Shown here: one piece after another, positions 1 to 9,453 of the stretch
How positions within the stretch are numbered: the first letter of the stretch is position 1
Layout: the number at the start of each line of letters is the position of its first letter
From: Mesorhizobium sp. B2-8-5
GTDB lineage: Bacteria > Pseudomonadota > Alphaproteobacteria > Rhizobiales > Rhizobiaceae
DNA: 64,000 nt
Direction: 5' to 3'
NCBI RefSeq assembly: GCF_006440675.2
Contig: NZ_CP083951.1
Location: 1,054,001 to 1,118,000, forward strand
The notes under the pieces: generated by a model
The model's input: only the letters and a program-made list of their open reading frames with translations
What the model was told of the DNA's origin: nothing
Databases searched by the model: none
Translations under genes and position numbers: made by a program

Positions 1-2
1 TC

Positions 3-557
3 AGCGTCGTCACGATCGGTGAGCTTGAGCTGCCAACCGGCGAAATCGTCGCCTGCGATCCGCTCATCACCGGGCTAAGCCGGCCTGCTTTCAGCCGTAA
101 GGTGAAGCCGGGACGCTATCCGATCACGCTGTTTCAGGCGCAGGGCTGCATTGCTGCAGCGACCTTGCGGTTTGGCCCCGGCTTGCCGATGCGCTGGGAA
201 TTGGCGACCTTCGTTCCCGATCGCCCACCAGCCTATAATTCCGAATTTCTTGAATTTATCGTCGATGACGCGGTTGCGTCATTCATGGACAAGTCGGTTC
301 TGACACTGATGGCCGAGCCGGAGGAGCTCGACGATTATCTTGCCGACGTTGCGTGTTCTTTCGACAGGTTTGGCATGGATAATCCGATTGATGGGAATCC
401 GCTCAATGTCGCTATGTGCGACACTGGCTATGGCGACGGCGCGTATCGGTCCTTCTGGGGCCTGGACGCGGCCGGCGAACCACTTCTCCTGATAACCGAC
501 TTCGAAGTGCTCGAAAACGCCGATGGCCGTGAAAACAACCAGGTCACTGATGGCTAA
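3..557 (+). CDS. DUF4241-type protein, 5' end outside window
   Basis: The frame is open from the first bases of the window, so the start lies upstream and this is a partial gene. The product aligns along its length with the next gene: a LPTGEI.ACDPLIT segment, a KPGRYP segment, and a C-terminal GDG...SFWGLDAAG.P..L.TDF.VLENADGRE block. This pattern fits the DUF4241 family, whose biochemical role is unknown. An ATG in the final coding stretch (523) is one possible start for the next gene, so the two are tandem paralogues in one transcription unit. Compared with the neighbour it has diverged clearly, so the duplication is not recent. Confidence 0.7.
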   Translation, partial: SVVTIGELELPTGEIVACDPLITGLSRPAFSRKVKPGRYPITLFQAQGCIAAATLRFGPGLPMRWELATFVPDRPPAYNSEFLEFIVDDAVASFMDKSVLTLMAEPEELDDYLADVACSFDRFGMDNPIDGNPLNVAMCDTGYGDGAYRSFWGLDAAGEPLLLITDFEVLENADGRENNQVTDG

Positions 558-654
558 CGAAATCGCACCTATGATCGGATTTGCGGCCGGGTCGCCAGCC
601 TCGATCGCGAGCGGTCGGCTCCAACGGCTCGAACTCGGCCGGACGGTGCGCGGC

Positions 655-1386
655 ATGCGGCGGAGTTTCCGGCGCGGCATCGTGATGCTTGGCCTCTCCG
701 CGGCCATCCCGTCGCCGGCAATCGCCGCCGACTGGGATCCGGCGACGGCGAGCAGCAATTTCGGCATCTTTGCGCTCTCCGATGCGCAATTGGCGGAGCG
801 CAAGATCGCCGTCACGCCGATCGGCGAGCTGGAACTGCCGACCGGCGAGATCATCGCCTGCGATCCCCTGATCACGACCGACGACTGGCCGGCGCTGGCC
901 CGCAAGGTGAAGCCGGGGCGCTACCCGGTCATGCTGTTCGAGGCGCAGGGCCGCGTCGCCGCAGCATTCCTTCGCTTCCGTTCCGGCGTGCCGGTGCGCT
1001 GGGAGCTTGCCCTTCTGCCGGGACAGGACGTTTCGACGCTGAACGGCGACGAGATCTTCGGCTATCCCGTTGACGCCGGCCTCGGCTCGTTCATGGACAA
1101 GGCGGCGATGGCCCTGATGTCGGCGGCGCAGGACAAGCTCAAGCCGGATCAGAACTATTATGACGATGTGCTGGCGGCCGAGTTCGCGCCCAACCAGGAC
1201 CGGTTCGTCATGCACCATCCGGACGCCGGCAATCCGGTCAACGTCGCGATGTTCTGGAGCGGCTGGGGCGATGGCTTCTATCCGTCTTTCTGGGGACTGG
1301 ACGCCGCCGGCGACCCGGTCGTCCTGATGACCGATTTCGGCGTGCTCGAAAACGCCGACGGCCGAGAAGGCGACCAGGCCAAGTGA
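655..1386 (+). CDS. DUF4241-type secreted protein (tandem paralogue)
   Basis: Second copy of the DUF4241-like protein, with the same LPTGEIIACDPL and GDGFYPSFWGLDAAG segments as the gene before it. The frame is open back to ATGs at 523 and 550, which would overlap the upstream stop. I chose 655 because it gives a compact Sec-type signal peptide (two arginine pairs, a hydrophobic core, then SPAIA before ADWDP); 550 has slightly better ribosome-binding context and is a real alternative. The mature domain would be periplasmic or secreted. Its stop overlaps the next start by one base, indicating co-translation. Function is not known. Confidence 0.75.
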   Translation: MRRSFRRGIVMLGLSAAIPSPAIAADWDPATASSNFGIFALSDAQLAERKIAVTPIGELELPTGEIIACDPLITTDDWPALARKVKPGRYPVMLFEAQGRVAAAFLRFRSGVPVRWELALLPGQDVSTLNGDEIFGYPVDAGLGSFMDKAAMALMSAAQDKLKPDQNYYDDVLAAEFAPNQDRFVMHHPDAGNPVNVAMFWSGWGDGFYPSFWGLDAAGDPVVLMTDFGVLENADGREGDQAK

Positions 1387-1898
1387 TGACGAATGCCGCC
1401 TCGCCCATGGTCGGATTGATGGCCGGATCGCTGGTGCTGACGGCTGCGACTTCCGGCGCGCAGGCCGCCTGTCCGATCCAGCTCGCCGTCTATGGCGAGG
1501 CGCAGAGCGGCGCCGAGATCGACTTCACCCCGGCCGGCAGCTCGGCGACGATGACCAACGCCTTTCGCATGATCCTCGACAACAATGTCGTGCTCGACGG
1601 CATCGCGATGTGGACCGAAGGCAGCGCCGCGCGGCCGCATGGCTCGCTGATGTACAAATGCCCGACCGGCGACGTCACCGGCGAGGAGCTTGCCGCCTGC
1701 ACGGTCTGGGAAGGCGTCGTCTACAGCGCCGACGAGAAGGGCACGATCGGCCTGCTGCCGGCCGAAGGCGCCGACGCGCCGAAAAGCCTGATCTTTCCCG
1801 ATCTCGGGCCGTCGCTCGAAATGTCGGCCGCTTATGGCCCCGCCGGCTTCTCCAAAGTGCCGTGGGACATCTTCGTGCTGAAAGGCTGCCAGGAATGA
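1386..1898 (+). CDS. small secreted protein of unknown function
   Basis: About 170 residues with an N-terminal signal peptide (hydrophobic core followed by SGAQA before ACPIQ), so it is probably periplasmic. I do not recognise a domain. Four cysteines occur after the signal (ACPIQ, KCPTG, ACTVW, GCQE), which could form disulfides. The ATG at 1386 overlaps the preceding stop; a GTG at 1383 is in frame but less likely. The stop overlaps the ATG of the SDR gene. It sits between a DUF4241 paralogue and an oxidoreductase and is presumably cotranscribed with both. Confidence 0.7.
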   Translation: MTNAASPMVGLMAGSLVLTAATSGAQAACPIQLAVYGEAQSGAEIDFTPAGSSATMTNAFRMILDNNVVLDGIAMWTEGSAARPHGSLMYKCPTGDVTGEELAACTVWEGVVYSADEKGTIGLLPAEGADAPKSLIFPDLGPSLEMSAAYGPAGFSKVPWDIFVLKGCQE

Positions 1899-2650
1899 GC
1901 GTGGACAGGAAGACACTGCTGGTCACCGGCGGCAGCCGCGGCATCGGCGCGGCCATCTGCCGGCAGGCGAGTGAGGCTGGTTATCGCGTGGCTGTGAACT
2001 ACGTCTCCAACCAGTCGGCTGCCGATGTTCTTGTCGCCGAACTCAAAGCCGCTGGCGGCGACGCCTTCGCGGTCAAGGGCGATGTCGGCAACGAGGCCGA
2101 TGTCATCGCAATCTTCGAAGCCGTGGACCAGGCCTTTGGCCGGCTCGACGCTTTCGTCAACAATGCCGGCATCGTCGACGTCAAGGCGCGGGTCGACGAG
2201 ATGAGCATGGCGCGGCTGGAGCGCATGATGCGCATCAATGTCGTTGGTTCCTTCCTGTGCGTCCGCGAGGCGGTGAAGCGCATGTCGATGAGGCATGGCG
2301 GCAAGGGCGGCGCCATCGTCAACCTGTCCTCGGCGTCCGCGAGGCTCGGCTCGCCCGGCGAATTTGTTGACTATGCCGCCTCCAAGGGCGCGATCGACAC
2401 CATGACCATCGGGCTGGCGCGGGAAGTCGTGCTGGAAGGCATCCGCGTCAACGCGGTCAGCCCCGGCATCACCGAGACCGAAATCCACGCCTCGGGCGGC
2501 CAGCCAGACCGCGTGGCGCGGATGCAGGACGCGCTGCCGATGAAACGCGCGGGAACGGCGGATGAAGTCGCGAGCGCGGTTCTCTATCTTCTGTCGGACG
2601 CGGCCTCTTATATAACGGGCACGATCCTCAATGTGAGCGGCGGCCGCTAA
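1895..2650 (+). CDS. SDR family NAD(P)-dependent oxidoreductase
   Basis: A 251-residue classical short-chain dehydrogenase. The Rossmann glycine motif TGGSRGIG lies near residue 10, NNAG follows in the middle, and the catalytic Ser plus YAASK pair appears around residues 140-160, with the late VSPGI substrate-loop segment. It ends in a typical ILNVSGG tail. The substrate cannot be read from the sequence; FabG-like and sugar- or steroid-type enzymes share this signature. The ATG overlaps the stop of the preceding secreted protein, so it belongs to the same operon. The next gene is lpd, after a palindromic repeat. Confidence 0.9.
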   Translation: MSVDRKTLLVTGGSRGIGAAICRQASEAGYRVAVNYVSNQSAADVLVAELKAAGGDAFAVKGDVGNEADVIAIFEAVDQAFGRLDAFVNNAGIVDVKARVDEMSMARLERMMRINVVGSFLCVREAVKRMSMRHGGKGGAIVNLSSASARLGSPGEFVDYAASKGAIDTMTIGLAREVVLEGIRVNAVSPGITETEIHASGGQPDRVARMQDALPMKRAGTADEVASAVLYLLSDAASYITGTILNVSGGR

Positions 2651-2708
2651 AGCAATTCCAGGAAAAGTGCGTAGCGGTTTTCCGGTTCGAAATTGCGTAC
2701 AAGGAAAT
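2651..2708. repeat. palindromic intergenic repeat, family A copy 1
   Basis: Contains GCAATTCCAGGAAAAGTG, then GCGGTTTTCCG, then AATTGCG. The same order of blocks, on either strand, recurs near 11167, 13187, 18334, 38720 and 63136. The terminal GCAATTCC and GGAATTGC parts are inverted, so each copy can fold as a hairpin. This copy lies between the SDR gene and lpd. Confidence 0.75.
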
Positions 2709-2762
2709 AATCTGGAGTGGTTCCTATCCGAACCGCTCCGGCGCCAGGACAAGGAAAAAGAC

Positions 2763-4169
2763 ATGGCTTATGACGTCGTTATCATCGGATCGGGGCCTGG
2801 CGGCTATGTCTGCGCCATCAAGGCGGCGCAGCTCGGGCTGAAGACGGCGGTGGTCGAGAAGAACGCCACTTTCGGCGGCACCTGCCTCAACATCGGCTGC
2901 ATTCCGTCGAAGGCGCTGCTCTACGCCTCCGAGATGTTCGCCGAAGCCGGCCACGCCTTCGATACGCTGGGCGTCGAGATACCGGCGCCGAAGCTCAATC
3001 TGAAGAAGATGATGGCGCACAAGGACGCGACGGTCGCCTCCAACGTCAACGGCGTCGCCTTCTTGTTCAAGAAGAACAAGATCGATTCCTTCCGCGGCAC
3101 CGGCAAGGTGATTTCCGCCAGCAAGGTGTCGGTGACCGGCGAGGACGGCAAGGTCGAGGAGATCGAGACCAAGAACATCGTCATCGCCACCGGTTCGGAC
3201 GTCGCCGGCATTCCGGGCGTCAAGGTCGATTTCGACGAGAAGGCGGTCGTCTCCTCCACCGGCGCGCTGTCGCTGGCCAAGGTGCCAGCCACCCTGGTGG
3301 TGGTCGGCGGCGGCGTCATCGGGCTGGAGCTCGGCTCCGTCTGGGCAAGGCTCGGCGCCAAGGTCACGGTCGTCGAGTTCCTCGACACCATCCTCGGCGG
3401 CATGGACGGCGAGGTGTCGAAGCAGTTCCAGCGGCTGCTCTCCAAGCAAGGCTTCGAGTTCAAGCTCGGCGCCAAGGTCACGGGCGTCGCCAAGGCCAAG
3501 AAGGGCGCGACTGTCACCTTCGAACCGGTCAAGGGCGGCGCGGCGGAAACCATCGAGGCCGATGTCGTGCTGGTCGCCACCGGGCGGCGCCCCTATGCCG
3601 ACAGTCTCGGATTGAAGGAAGCCGGCGTCGAGCTCGACGAGCGCGGCCGGGTCAAGACCGATGGGCATCTCGGAACCAATGTGCCCGGCATCTATGCCAT
3701 CGGCGACGTCATCGCCGGACCGATGCTGGCGCACAAGGCCGAGGATGAAGGTGTGGCGGTCGCCGAGACCATCGCCGGGCAGGCCGGCCATGTGAACTAC
3801 GACGTCATCCCGAGCGTCGTCTACACCAGCCCGGAGATCGCTTCGGTCGGCAAGACCGAGGAAGAGCTGAAGAAGGCCGGCATCGACTACAAGGTCGGCA
3901 AATTCCCGTTCAGCGCCAATGGCCGCGCGCGCGCCATGCTGCATACCGACGGCTTCGTCAAGATCCTGGCCGACAAGGCAAGCGACCGCGTGCTCGGCGT
4001 CCATATCGTCGGCTTCGGCGCCGGCGAGATGATTCACGAAGCGGCGGTGCTGATGGAATTCGGCGGTTCGTCCGAAGATCTCGCCCGCACCTGCCACGCG
4101 CATCCGACGATGTCGGAAGCGGTGAAGGAAGCGGCTCTGGCGACGTTCTTCAAGCCGATTCATATCTGA
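2763..4169 (+). CDS. lpdA: dihydrolipoyl dehydrogenase (E3)
   Basis: A 468-residue flavoprotein that reoxidises dihydrolipoamide in the 2-oxoacid dehydrogenase complexes, passing electrons to NAD. The N-terminal FAD motif GSGPGG is at residues 9-14. The redox disulfide motif GGTCLNIGC has C41 and C46. An NAD-binding GGGVIGLE motif lies mid-protein, AIGDV follows, and the dimerisation domain carries HAHPT. Length is normal. I start at 2763, MAYDVVIIG, rather than at the longer upstream frame, because this places the FAD fold at the N-terminus. An SDR gene immediately upstream is common for rhizobial lpd next to sucAB; sucAB are not in this window. Confidence 0.95.
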   Translation: MAYDVVIIGSGPGGYVCAIKAAQLGLKTAVVEKNATFGGTCLNIGCIPSKALLYASEMFAEAGHAFDTLGVEIPAPKLNLKKMMAHKDATVASNVNGVAFLFKKNKIDSFRGTGKVISASKVSVTGEDGKVEEIETKNIVIATGSDVAGIPGVKVDFDEKAVVSSTGALSLAKVPATLVVVGGGVIGLELGSVWARLGAKVTVVEFLDTILGGMDGEVSKQFQRLLSKQGFEFKLGAKVTGVAKAKKGATVTFEPVKGGAAETIEADVVLVATGRRPYADSLGLKEAGVELDERGRVKTDGHLGTNVPGIYAIGDVIAGPMLAHKAEDEGVAVAETIAGQAGHVNYDVIPSVVYTSPEIASVGKTEEELKKAGIDYKVGKFPFSANGRARAMLHTDGFVKILADKASDRVLGVHIVGFGAGEMIHEAAVLMEFGGSSEDLARTCHAHPTMSEAVKEAALATFFKPIHI

Positions 4170-4186
4170 TCGCCGAACACACATCG

Positions 4187-4223
4187 CTTCGTCATACGCG
4201 GGTCAAGACCGAGTATGACGAAG
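4187..4223. repeat. inverted repeat between convergent genes
   Basis: CTTCGTCATAC at 4187-4197 and GTATGACGAAG at 4213-4223 are perfect inverted arms around a short loop. It lies between the ends of lpd and the minus-strand Pro/Ala-rich gene, so it could act as a bidirectional terminator. It shares the CTTCGTCAT ends of the repeats at 5932 and 38011. Confidence 0.65.
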
Positions 4224-4241
4224 GCGTGGTTGCCAAAAACA

Positions 4242-4269
4242 AAACGGCCCGCCTGTTGGCGGGCCGTTT
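4242..4269 (-). terminator. Rho-independent terminator of the Pro/Ala-rich gene
   Basis: A 12-bp perfect stem (AAACGGCCCGCC / GGCGGGCCGTTT) with a four-base loop. On the minus strand it is followed by a T-rich run (TTTTGTTTTT). It lies just beyond the stop codon at 4289. Confidence 0.85.
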
Positions 4270-4288
4270 GTCGTTTGATGCCGTCCTA

Positions 4289-4603
4289 TTACTGAGCCGG
4301 TGCCGGTGCCGGAGCTGGCGCAGGGGCCGGCGCAGGGGCGGGTGCTGGTGTCGGAGCTGGCGCGGGAGCCGGGGCCGGCGCCGGCTCAGGGGCTGGAGCC
4401 GGCGTTGCAGGCGCCGGAGCCGGCGTGCTGGCGGCCGGCGGCTCAGCCGGGGCCGGCGCATGCTCGCCGCCGCTTCTGCCAAAGACATAATAGGCAACAA
4501 TGGCCAGGATAATAACAACTAGGGCGATCAGCCACCCGCTGCCGCCACCACCCGACTTGGGAGGCGTGCTCGAAGGGGTGAAGGGGTCGTTAGGGTTCGC
4601 CAT
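4289..4603 (-). CDS. small single-pass membrane protein with Pro/Ala-rich tail
   Basis: A 104-residue protein. A short polar N-terminus (MANPNDPFTPSS) is followed by one hydrophobic segment (WLIALVVIILAIVAYYVFG), and then the C-terminal half is almost entirely Ala-Pro dipeptides. It is probably an inner-membrane anchor with a stiff periplasmic extension. The start at 4603 is supported by an AAGGAGGA ribosome-binding site nine bases upstream; a longer frame begins at 4666 without one. The AP repeat is low-complexity and prone to length change. No function can be assigned. Confidence 0.8.
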   Translation of the reverse strand: MANPNDPFTPSSTPPKSGGGGSGWLIALVVIILAIVAYYVFGRSGGEHAPAPAEPPAASTPAPAPATPAPAPEPAPAPAPAPAPTPAPAPAPAPAPAPAPAPAQ

Positions 4604-4736
4604 GAAACGTGTCCTCCTTGGATGAAAGTCATCAAAATAACAGCCATCAACGCGCTGAGCCCGCATCGGGTTTCACGCGGACGGACGGAAAGCGCTGAAA
4701 AACCGGCGTTTTCAGGTCCGCCAGCCGCCAGACGAC

Positions 4737-5801
4737 TCAGTTGACGGCGGTAACACTATACCCTGCCTTGCGAAAATCCTCGACCAGTCCTTCCGGACCA
4801 GGCAGATGCATGGCGCCGACGGCCATGAAAACGTTGCCCTTGGCCAAAATCGGCCCCGCATGCGCCGCCATCACCTTGTTGCGGCTGGTGATCATGGTCT
4901 GCTCGAAGGCGGCATAGCCGGCCTTGTCGTCCGCCGTCTCCGGCAGCACGGCCCGGAAGAGCGGCCAGAACATGCCGACCTCGCCACGCTGGTAGAGCAC
5001 GATCATCGTCTCGTTGACGTCGTTCACCTTGTCGCCAAGCTTCATCGTCTCGACCAGGCTCTTCATATGGAATTCGAGCGGCAGCGAAGCCATGGCGCGC
5101 AACTGATCGACGGCGGTCTCGAGCCCTTCGATGTCTTTCCCCGAAGCCTTGGCGTCCGAGGCGAGCTTGACGTCCAGCACGGGTTCGCCGGCGCTCTGGC
5201 GCGCCACCTCGCAGGCCGGCAGCGCCATCATCGCCGACAGGATCCACGGCTTCATCTTGGCGACCGTCGCCGGCGGAATGCCGCGGGCGTCGAGCCCCTT
5301 GTCCAGCGCCGCCGCATCCTGCGGCGACAACAGCGACGACAGCGTGGTGTTGTCGGTGAACATCATCAGGCCGGGTTCGCTGGCCATGGCGGCCATCATC
5401 TTGGCCTTGTCGAGCGCGTCGGTGGTCTCGATGACTATCGTGCCGGCGCCGTCATAGGCCTTCTGCGCGGCGGCCGGCAGCGTGGTGACGCGCGTATCGG
5501 TCATGTGCATGGTGCCGAACAGATAGGATGGCTTTTCGCCCGGCTTCTCCAGCTTCCAAAGCAGGCCCTTGCCATTGGGAACGGCCGCCGCTTCGGTCTC
5601 GACCTTCTTGAAGGCGGCGGGGTCGTTCTTTTCCAGCGCGGTCAAAAGATCGGCGCCGGCGCAACTGGGCGCTTCGGCATGCGCCCGGCCGGCGATCAGC
5701 AGAACGACAATGAAAGACAGGAAAAACAGCAGGTTGAGCGCCGCAAGCAGCTTCAACGAGACAAGGGCCGCGCGGTCGGCGATGGCGATGACGCGTTTCA
5801 T
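4737..5801 (-). CDS. TraB/GumN family protein
   Basis: 354 residues. An N-terminal hydrophobic segment ends in GRAHA, a likely signal peptide or anchor. The family signature GTMHM occurs about residue 95, and the C-terminal VGAMHLPG...EGLVEDFRKAGYSV block is typical of TraB/GumN proteins. These are predicted metal-dependent proteases or hydrolases exported to the periplasm; the precise substrate is unknown. It is transcribed toward the Pro/Ala-rich gene, and xerC lies upstream on the same strand. Confidence 0.85.
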   Translation of the reverse strand: MKRVIAIADRAALVSLKLLAALNLLFFLSFIVVLLIAGRAHAEAPSCAGADLLTALEKNDPAAFKKVETEAAAVPNGKGLLWKLEKPGEKPSYLFGTMHMTDTRVTTLPAAAQKAYDGAGTIVIETTDALDKAKMMAAMASEPGLMMFTDNTTLSSLLSPQDAAALDKGLDARGIPPATVAKMKPWILSAMMALPACEVARQSAGEPVLDVKLASDAKASGKDIEGLETAVDQLRAMASLPLEFHMKSLVETMKLGDKVNDVNETMIVLYQRGEVGMFWPLFRAVLPETADDKAGYAAFEQTMITSRNKVMAAHAGPILAKGNVFMAVGAMHLPGPEGLVEDFRKAGYSVTAVN

Positions 5802-5931
5802 GGAGAAGCGTCTTAGCGCCGAAAAGCGGCAAAACGGTTAATTGGGTCGGAGAAATTGTCTTCGGTGCGGTGAGCTCTTTTGACGTTCGCTCGGGTTTTC
5901 GGAGAGAATGCTTTGGCCGCAACGCTTATCG

Positions 5932-5993
5932 CTTCGTCATTCCAGGGTCTGCGCGCGTCGCTTCGCTCCTTGCTCCGCCCTGGAATGACGAAG
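5932..5993. repeat. long palindromic repeat, family C copy 1
   Basis: Perfect 16-bp arms CTTCGTCATTCCAGGG (5932-5947) and its complement (5978-5993) flank a 30-bp centre containing GCGTCGCTTCGCTCCTTGCTC. The same centre, inverted, is present in the copy at 38011-38066. It lies between the TraB gene and xerC. Confidence 0.85.
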
Positions 5994-6025
5994 TCCGGAG
6001 GGCTTCGCGCCATCCCCCAGCGGCT

Positions 6026-6982
6026 TCACGCCCTTGGATGCGCCTTCTCGTAGATATCCAGCAGCCTTGCCGTGTCGACGCCGGTATAGATCTGGGTGGT
6101 CGACAGACTGGCGTGGCCGAGCAGTTCCTGGATGGTGCGCAGGTCGCCGCCGCGGCCGAGCAGATGGGTGGCGAAGGAGTGCCGCAAGGCATGCGGCGTC
6201 GCGGTGTCGGGCAGGTTGAGCGCCGAGCGCAGCCTGGCCATCTCGCGCTGGACGATGGCCGGGTTGAGCGGGCCGCCGCGTGCGCCGCGGAACAGCAGTT
6301 CCTTGGTATCGATGTGGAAGGGACAGAGCCGGCGGTATTCGATGACCGCCTTGCGGGCCACCGGCAGCACCGGCACCAGCCGCGTCTTGCCGCCCTTGCC
6401 GGTGACGCGCAGCACGGTGTCGGCTTCCGTCGCGAGATCGGCGCCGGTCAGGCCGAGCGCCTCGGAGATGCGCAGGCCGGAACCATAGAGCAGCGTCAGC
6501 ACGGCGGCATTGCGGGCGGCGATCCATGGCTCGTCCGCGAGCTGGCCTTCCATCGCCACCACTTGCTTGGCGTCGCTTGCCGTCAGCGGCTTGGGCAGCG
6601 ATTTCGGCTGGCGCGGCGCGCGCAGAGCAGCCGCGCCGGCGGCATTGACCAGGCCGCGCCGTTCGAGAAAGCGCAGCAGCGAGCGGATGCCGGCAAGGCC
6701 GCGGCCCAGCGTGCGCGCGCCAGCGCCTTCATTGCGGCGCTTGGCGAGGAAGCCGCGCAAATCGGCGGGGCGCAGGTCGGCGATGTCCGAGATGCCTGGA
6801 GAGCCGCCGCGATGTTCGGTCAAGAAATGCAGGAACTGGCGGGTGTCGCGCTCATAGGCCTCGACGGTCTCCGGCGACAGCCGCCGCTCATGCGCCAGCG
6901 TCTTCAGCCAGGTCTGGCGCGCCGCCTGGAGGTCGGGTTTGGCCGGGATGAGGAATTCCTGCATGGCGGCAGTTTCGGCCAT
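6026..6982 (-). CDS. xerC: tyrosine site-specific recombinase XerC
   Basis: 318 residues, normal for XerC/XerD, which resolve chromosome dimers at dif. The N-terminal SAM-like core-binding domain covers roughly residues 20-110. The catalytic domain shows GLRISEAL (Arg), TGKGGKTR (Lys), HALRHSFATHLL (His-x-x-Arg), LLGH (His) and TTQIYTGV (Tyr nucleophile). ATGs at 6982 and 6964 are both possible. No phage genes or attachment-site signs surround it, so the housekeeping role is preferred over an integrase. XerC rather than XerD is my best guess from overall resemblance. Confidence 0.85.
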   Translation of the reverse strand: MAETAAMQEFLIPAKPDLQAARQTWLKTLAHERRLSPETVEAYERDTRQFLHFLTEHRGGSPGISDIADLRPADLRGFLAKRRNEGAGARTLGRGLAGIRSLLRFLERRGLVNAAGAAALRAPRQPKSLPKPLTASDAKQVVAMEGQLADEPWIAARNAAVLTLLYGSGLRISEALGLTGADLATEADTVLRVTGKGGKTRLVPVLPVARKAVIEYRRLCPFHIDTKELLFRGARGGPLNPAIVQREMARLRSALNLPDTATPHALRHSFATHLLGRGGDLRTIQELLGHASLSTTQIYTGVDTARLLDIYEKAHPRA

Positions 6983-7062
6983 GCGGGTTAGGAAGCGGTG
7001 AAGAGGCGATCATTGAAATGATGGCCTCAGGGGGGTAGAGCAGGGCAAAGGAAGCGCCGCCG

Positions 7063-7662
7063 ATGTCGAAGCTCGAAAACCCCGTACAGATGGCCGTTAT
7101 CGGCGCCGCGCACGGCATCAAGGGCGAATTGCGGGTGAAGACCTTCACCGGGGACCCGCTGGCGCTGGCCGACTACGGTCCGCTTTATGCCAAGGATGGC
7201 CGCGCCTTCCAGATCCTGGACATCCGGCCGGCCGGCACGGTCGTGGTCGTGCGCTTCAAGGGCGTCGGTGACCGCAACGCCGCCGAGGCTTTGGCCGGCA
7301 CCGAGCTGTTCGTCGACCGCTCGGTGCTGCCCGACGACGGCGAGGAGGACGAGTTCTATCACGCCGACCTCATCGGTCTCGACGTCCGGGACGATACGGG
7401 CGTCATCGGCAAGGTCGTCGCCGTGCATAATTTCGGTGGCGGCGACATCCTCGACGTCACCCTTGCCGGCCGCAAGGGCGTACTGATCCCGTTCACGCAG
7501 GCCGCCGTGCCGCATGTTTCGATCGCCGACGGATTCGTGGAGGTCAACCCTCAGGCGGCGGGGCTGGTTGAAGACGAAGAAGACGGCGAAGCGCCCAGGG
7601 AAGTCGGCTTCGACCCGAAAGGCCGGCCGCGCGGACCGAAGGATGCCGGGGGCAACCGTTGA
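7063..7662 (+). CDS. rimM: ribosome maturation factor RimM
   Basis: 199 residues. The N-terminal RimM barrel starts [17 protein letters not shown]. The C-terminal PRC-barrel contains DLIGLDV...[14 protein letters not shown] and the LIPFT...P.V segment. RimM binds S19 and helps assemble the 30S head. A charged, glycine-rich tail ends in [12 protein letters not shown]. Its stop overlaps the TTG start of trmD, the conserved rimM-trmD translational coupling. Confidence 0.95.
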   Translation: MSKLENPVQMAVIGAAHGIKGELRVKTFTGDPLALADYGPLYAKDGRAFQILDIRPAGTVVVVRFKGVGDRNAAEALAGTELFVDRSVLPDDGEEDEFYHADLIGLDVRDDTGVIGKVVAVHNFGGGDILDVTLAGRKGVLIPFTQAAVPHVSIADGFVEVNPQAAGLVEDEEDGEAPREVGFDPKGRPRGPKDAGGNR

Positions 7663-8360
7663 GCTTTGCCGCTTCGGTGCTGACGCTCTATCCGGAGATG
7701 TTCCCGGGCGCGCTCGGCCTGTCGCTGGCCGGCCGCGCGCTGGAGGCCGGCACCTGGTCGCTCGAGGCGATCCAGATCCGCGATTTCGCCAGCGACAGGC
7801 ACCGCACGGTCGACGACACGCCGGCCGGCGGCGGCGCCGGCATGGTGATGCGCGCCGACGTGCTGGCCAAGGCGATCGACCACGCCTCGCCGCCGGGCGA
7901 TGAGCGTCCAAGGCTGTTGATGAGCCCGCGTGGAAAACCACTGACGCAGGCGCGCGTGCGCGAACTGGCCGCCGGACCGGGCGCGGTAATCCTGTGCGGC
8001 CGTTTCGAGGGCGTCGACCAGCGGCTGATCGAGGCGCGGGGGCTGGAGGAAGTCTCGATCGGCGATTTCATCCTGTCGGGCGGCGAGCCGGCGGCGCTCG
8101 TGCTGCTCGACGCCGTGGTGCGGCTTTTGCCCGGCGTCATGGGCAATGCGGTGTCGGGCGAGGAAGAGAGTTTCGAGAACGGCCTGCTCGAGCATCCGCA
8201 TTACACGCGGCCGCAGGAATTCGAAGGCAGACCGATCCCTGACGTGCTGATCTCCGGCAACCACAAGAAGATAGCCGAATGGCGGCGCGCCGAGGCCGAG
8301 AAGCTCACACGGGAGCGTCGGCCGGATTTGCTGGGGGTGGTTCAGCCCTTGGTGAAATAG
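7659..8360 (+). CDS. trmD: tRNA (guanine-N1-)-methyltransferase TrmD
   Basis: 233-residue SPOUT-class methyltransferase that makes m1G37 in tRNA. Seen motifs are [16 protein letters not shown], the SAM-binding trefoil-knot segments [11 protein letters not shown] and [12 protein letters not shown], and the C-terminal HPHYTRP. The start is TTG within TTGA overlapping the rimM stop; no closer ATG fits. Its 3' end overlaps the convergent TauE/SafE gene by 19 bases. rplS, its usual operon partner, follows after that exporter. Confidence 0.95.
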   Translation: MSFAASVLTLYPEMFPGALGLSLAGRALEAGTWSLEAIQIRDFASDRHRTVDDTPAGGGAGMVMRADVLAKAIDHASPPGDERPRLLMSPRGKPLTQARVRELAAGPGAVILCGRFEGVDQRLIEARGLEEVSIGDFILSGGEPAALVLLDAVVRLLPGVMGNAVSGEEESFENGLLEHPHYTRPQEFEGRPIPDVLISGNHKKIAEWRRAEAEKLTRERRPDLLGVVQPLVK

Positions 8361-9094
8361 TAAAAGGCGAGGAACAGGCCGACTGCGACGACGAAGCCGC
8401 GCACGAGGCCCTGCGGCACGCGCTTGGCGATCCAGACGCCGGCATAGCCGCCGAGCGCGCCGCCCGGGATCATGACGATCGCCTGCGGCCAGGCGACGAC
8501 GCCGCCCGAAACGAAGACCAGGATGGCGATGGCCGCGATGACCACGGCCAGCATGTTCTTCAGCGCGTTGAGCCGGTGGTAATCGCCGGCCTGGGTCAGG
8601 CCGAGCGTGGCCAGCATCATCACGCCCATGCCGGCGCCGAAGAAGCCGCCATAGATCGAGGTCACAAATTGCGCCAGCGACCCGGCGAACGAGCCGACCC
8701 TGGCTTCGGCGCCGGGCTTGGGCGCCGGTTTCAGCCATGGCCCGGCGGCGAACAGCGCGGTCGCGGCGATCAGCAGCCAGGGCACCAGCGCGCGGAAGGA
8801 CGGGTTGGAAAGCGCAAGCAGGATGAGCGAACCGACCAGCGCGCCGAAGGCCGAGATCACGCAGAGCAGCAGCGCCTGGCGCCAGAAATGCCTGATGTCG
8901 TCGATATAGGCCAGCGTCGAGGTGATGTAGCCTGGAAACTGCGTCACCGAGGAGGTGGCGTTGGCGACGATCGGCGGCACGCCGACCAGCGTCATGGCGC
9001 CGAAGGTTACGAAGGTGCCGCCGCCCGCGACGGCATTGACCGCACCGGAGACAAAACCCGAGAGAAAGAGCAAGGCGGCATCGAAAAAAGTCAT
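8342..9094 (-). CDS. TauE/SafE family membrane exporter
   Basis: About 250 residues, almost wholly hydrophobic, with seven or eight predicted transmembrane segments. The family features are an N-terminal GxxxGxxNAVAGGG segment and an internal repeat ([13 protein letters not shown]) in the second half. TauE/SafE proteins are proposed to move sulfite, sulfoacetate or other organic anions across the inner membrane; the substrate here is unknown. It is inserted on the minus strand between trmD and rplS, which are usually adjacent, and its end overlaps trmD. Confidence 0.9.
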   Translation of the reverse strand: MTFFDAALLFLSGFVSGAVNAVAGGGTFVTFGAMTLVGVPPIVANATSSVTQFPGYITSTLAYIDDIRHFWRQALLLCVISAFGALVGSLILLALSNPSFRALVPWLLIAATALFAAGPWLKPAPKPGAEARVGSFAGSLAQFVTSIYGGFFGAGMGVMMLATLGLTQAGDYHRLNALKNMLAVVIAAIAILVFVSGGVVAWPQAIVMIPGGALGGYAGVWIAKRVPQGLVRGFVVAVGLFLAFYYFTKG

Positions 9095-9453
9095 TTTCCC
9101 CGCTTAGGAAGCTTACAAGCCGCGCGCAACCCGGCACGGCCGCGATAATGTGGGGCCATGGGGGCAAAAAATATGTCTCAAGGTCCTTTTTTGATGCATG
9201 AGGCCGTGCCGGAACCGCTCACACTTCCAGGCGACATGCATTAGGGCGTGACAAAGCGGCAAAATGCCTGTATGTGCCCGCCCGAACCGGAAGAACGATC
9301 TTTCGGACCCGTCAACAAGTGCGGTGTAGCCGTCCCTGCCCGATGTTCCCCGATACAATTTGGGGACTGGGGGCATAGCCGAGCGGTCATTGGAACTGCA
9401 AGGCGAGCGTTGGACGCTCTGACTGTCGGAAGAACAAGAAGTGGATATTTGAG
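9095..9453. other. intergenic region upstream of rplS
   Basis: 359 bases between divergent genes. It holds a degenerate family E palindrome at 9190-9245. Near 9370-9430 it holds the untranslated leader of rplS, including a stretch (CATAGCCGAGCGGTCA) that resembles a tRNA D-arm but has no matching anticodon or T arm. I see no convincing small gene. Promoters for rplS and the exporter must lie here, but I cannot place them with confidence. Confidence 0.5.
9190..9245. repeat. palindromic repeat, family E (degenerate copy)
   Basis: TTGATGCATG at the left and GCGACATGCATTAG at the right are inverted ends with a CCGCTCACACTT-like centre. A better-preserved copy is at 28197-28251. Confidence 0.55.

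Noticed and set aside
6026-6982. xerC as an integrase of a mobile island
   Set aside because: No tRNA, attachment repeats, excisionase or phage genes are adjacent, and the neighbours are housekeeping. Chromosome-dimer resolution fits better.
9370-9430. tRNA-like stretch upstream of rplS (CATAGCCGAGCGGTCA)
   Set aside because: Looks like a D-arm, but I find no acceptor pairing, anticodon stem, GTTCGAATC-type T arm or CCA. Treated as leader RNA.
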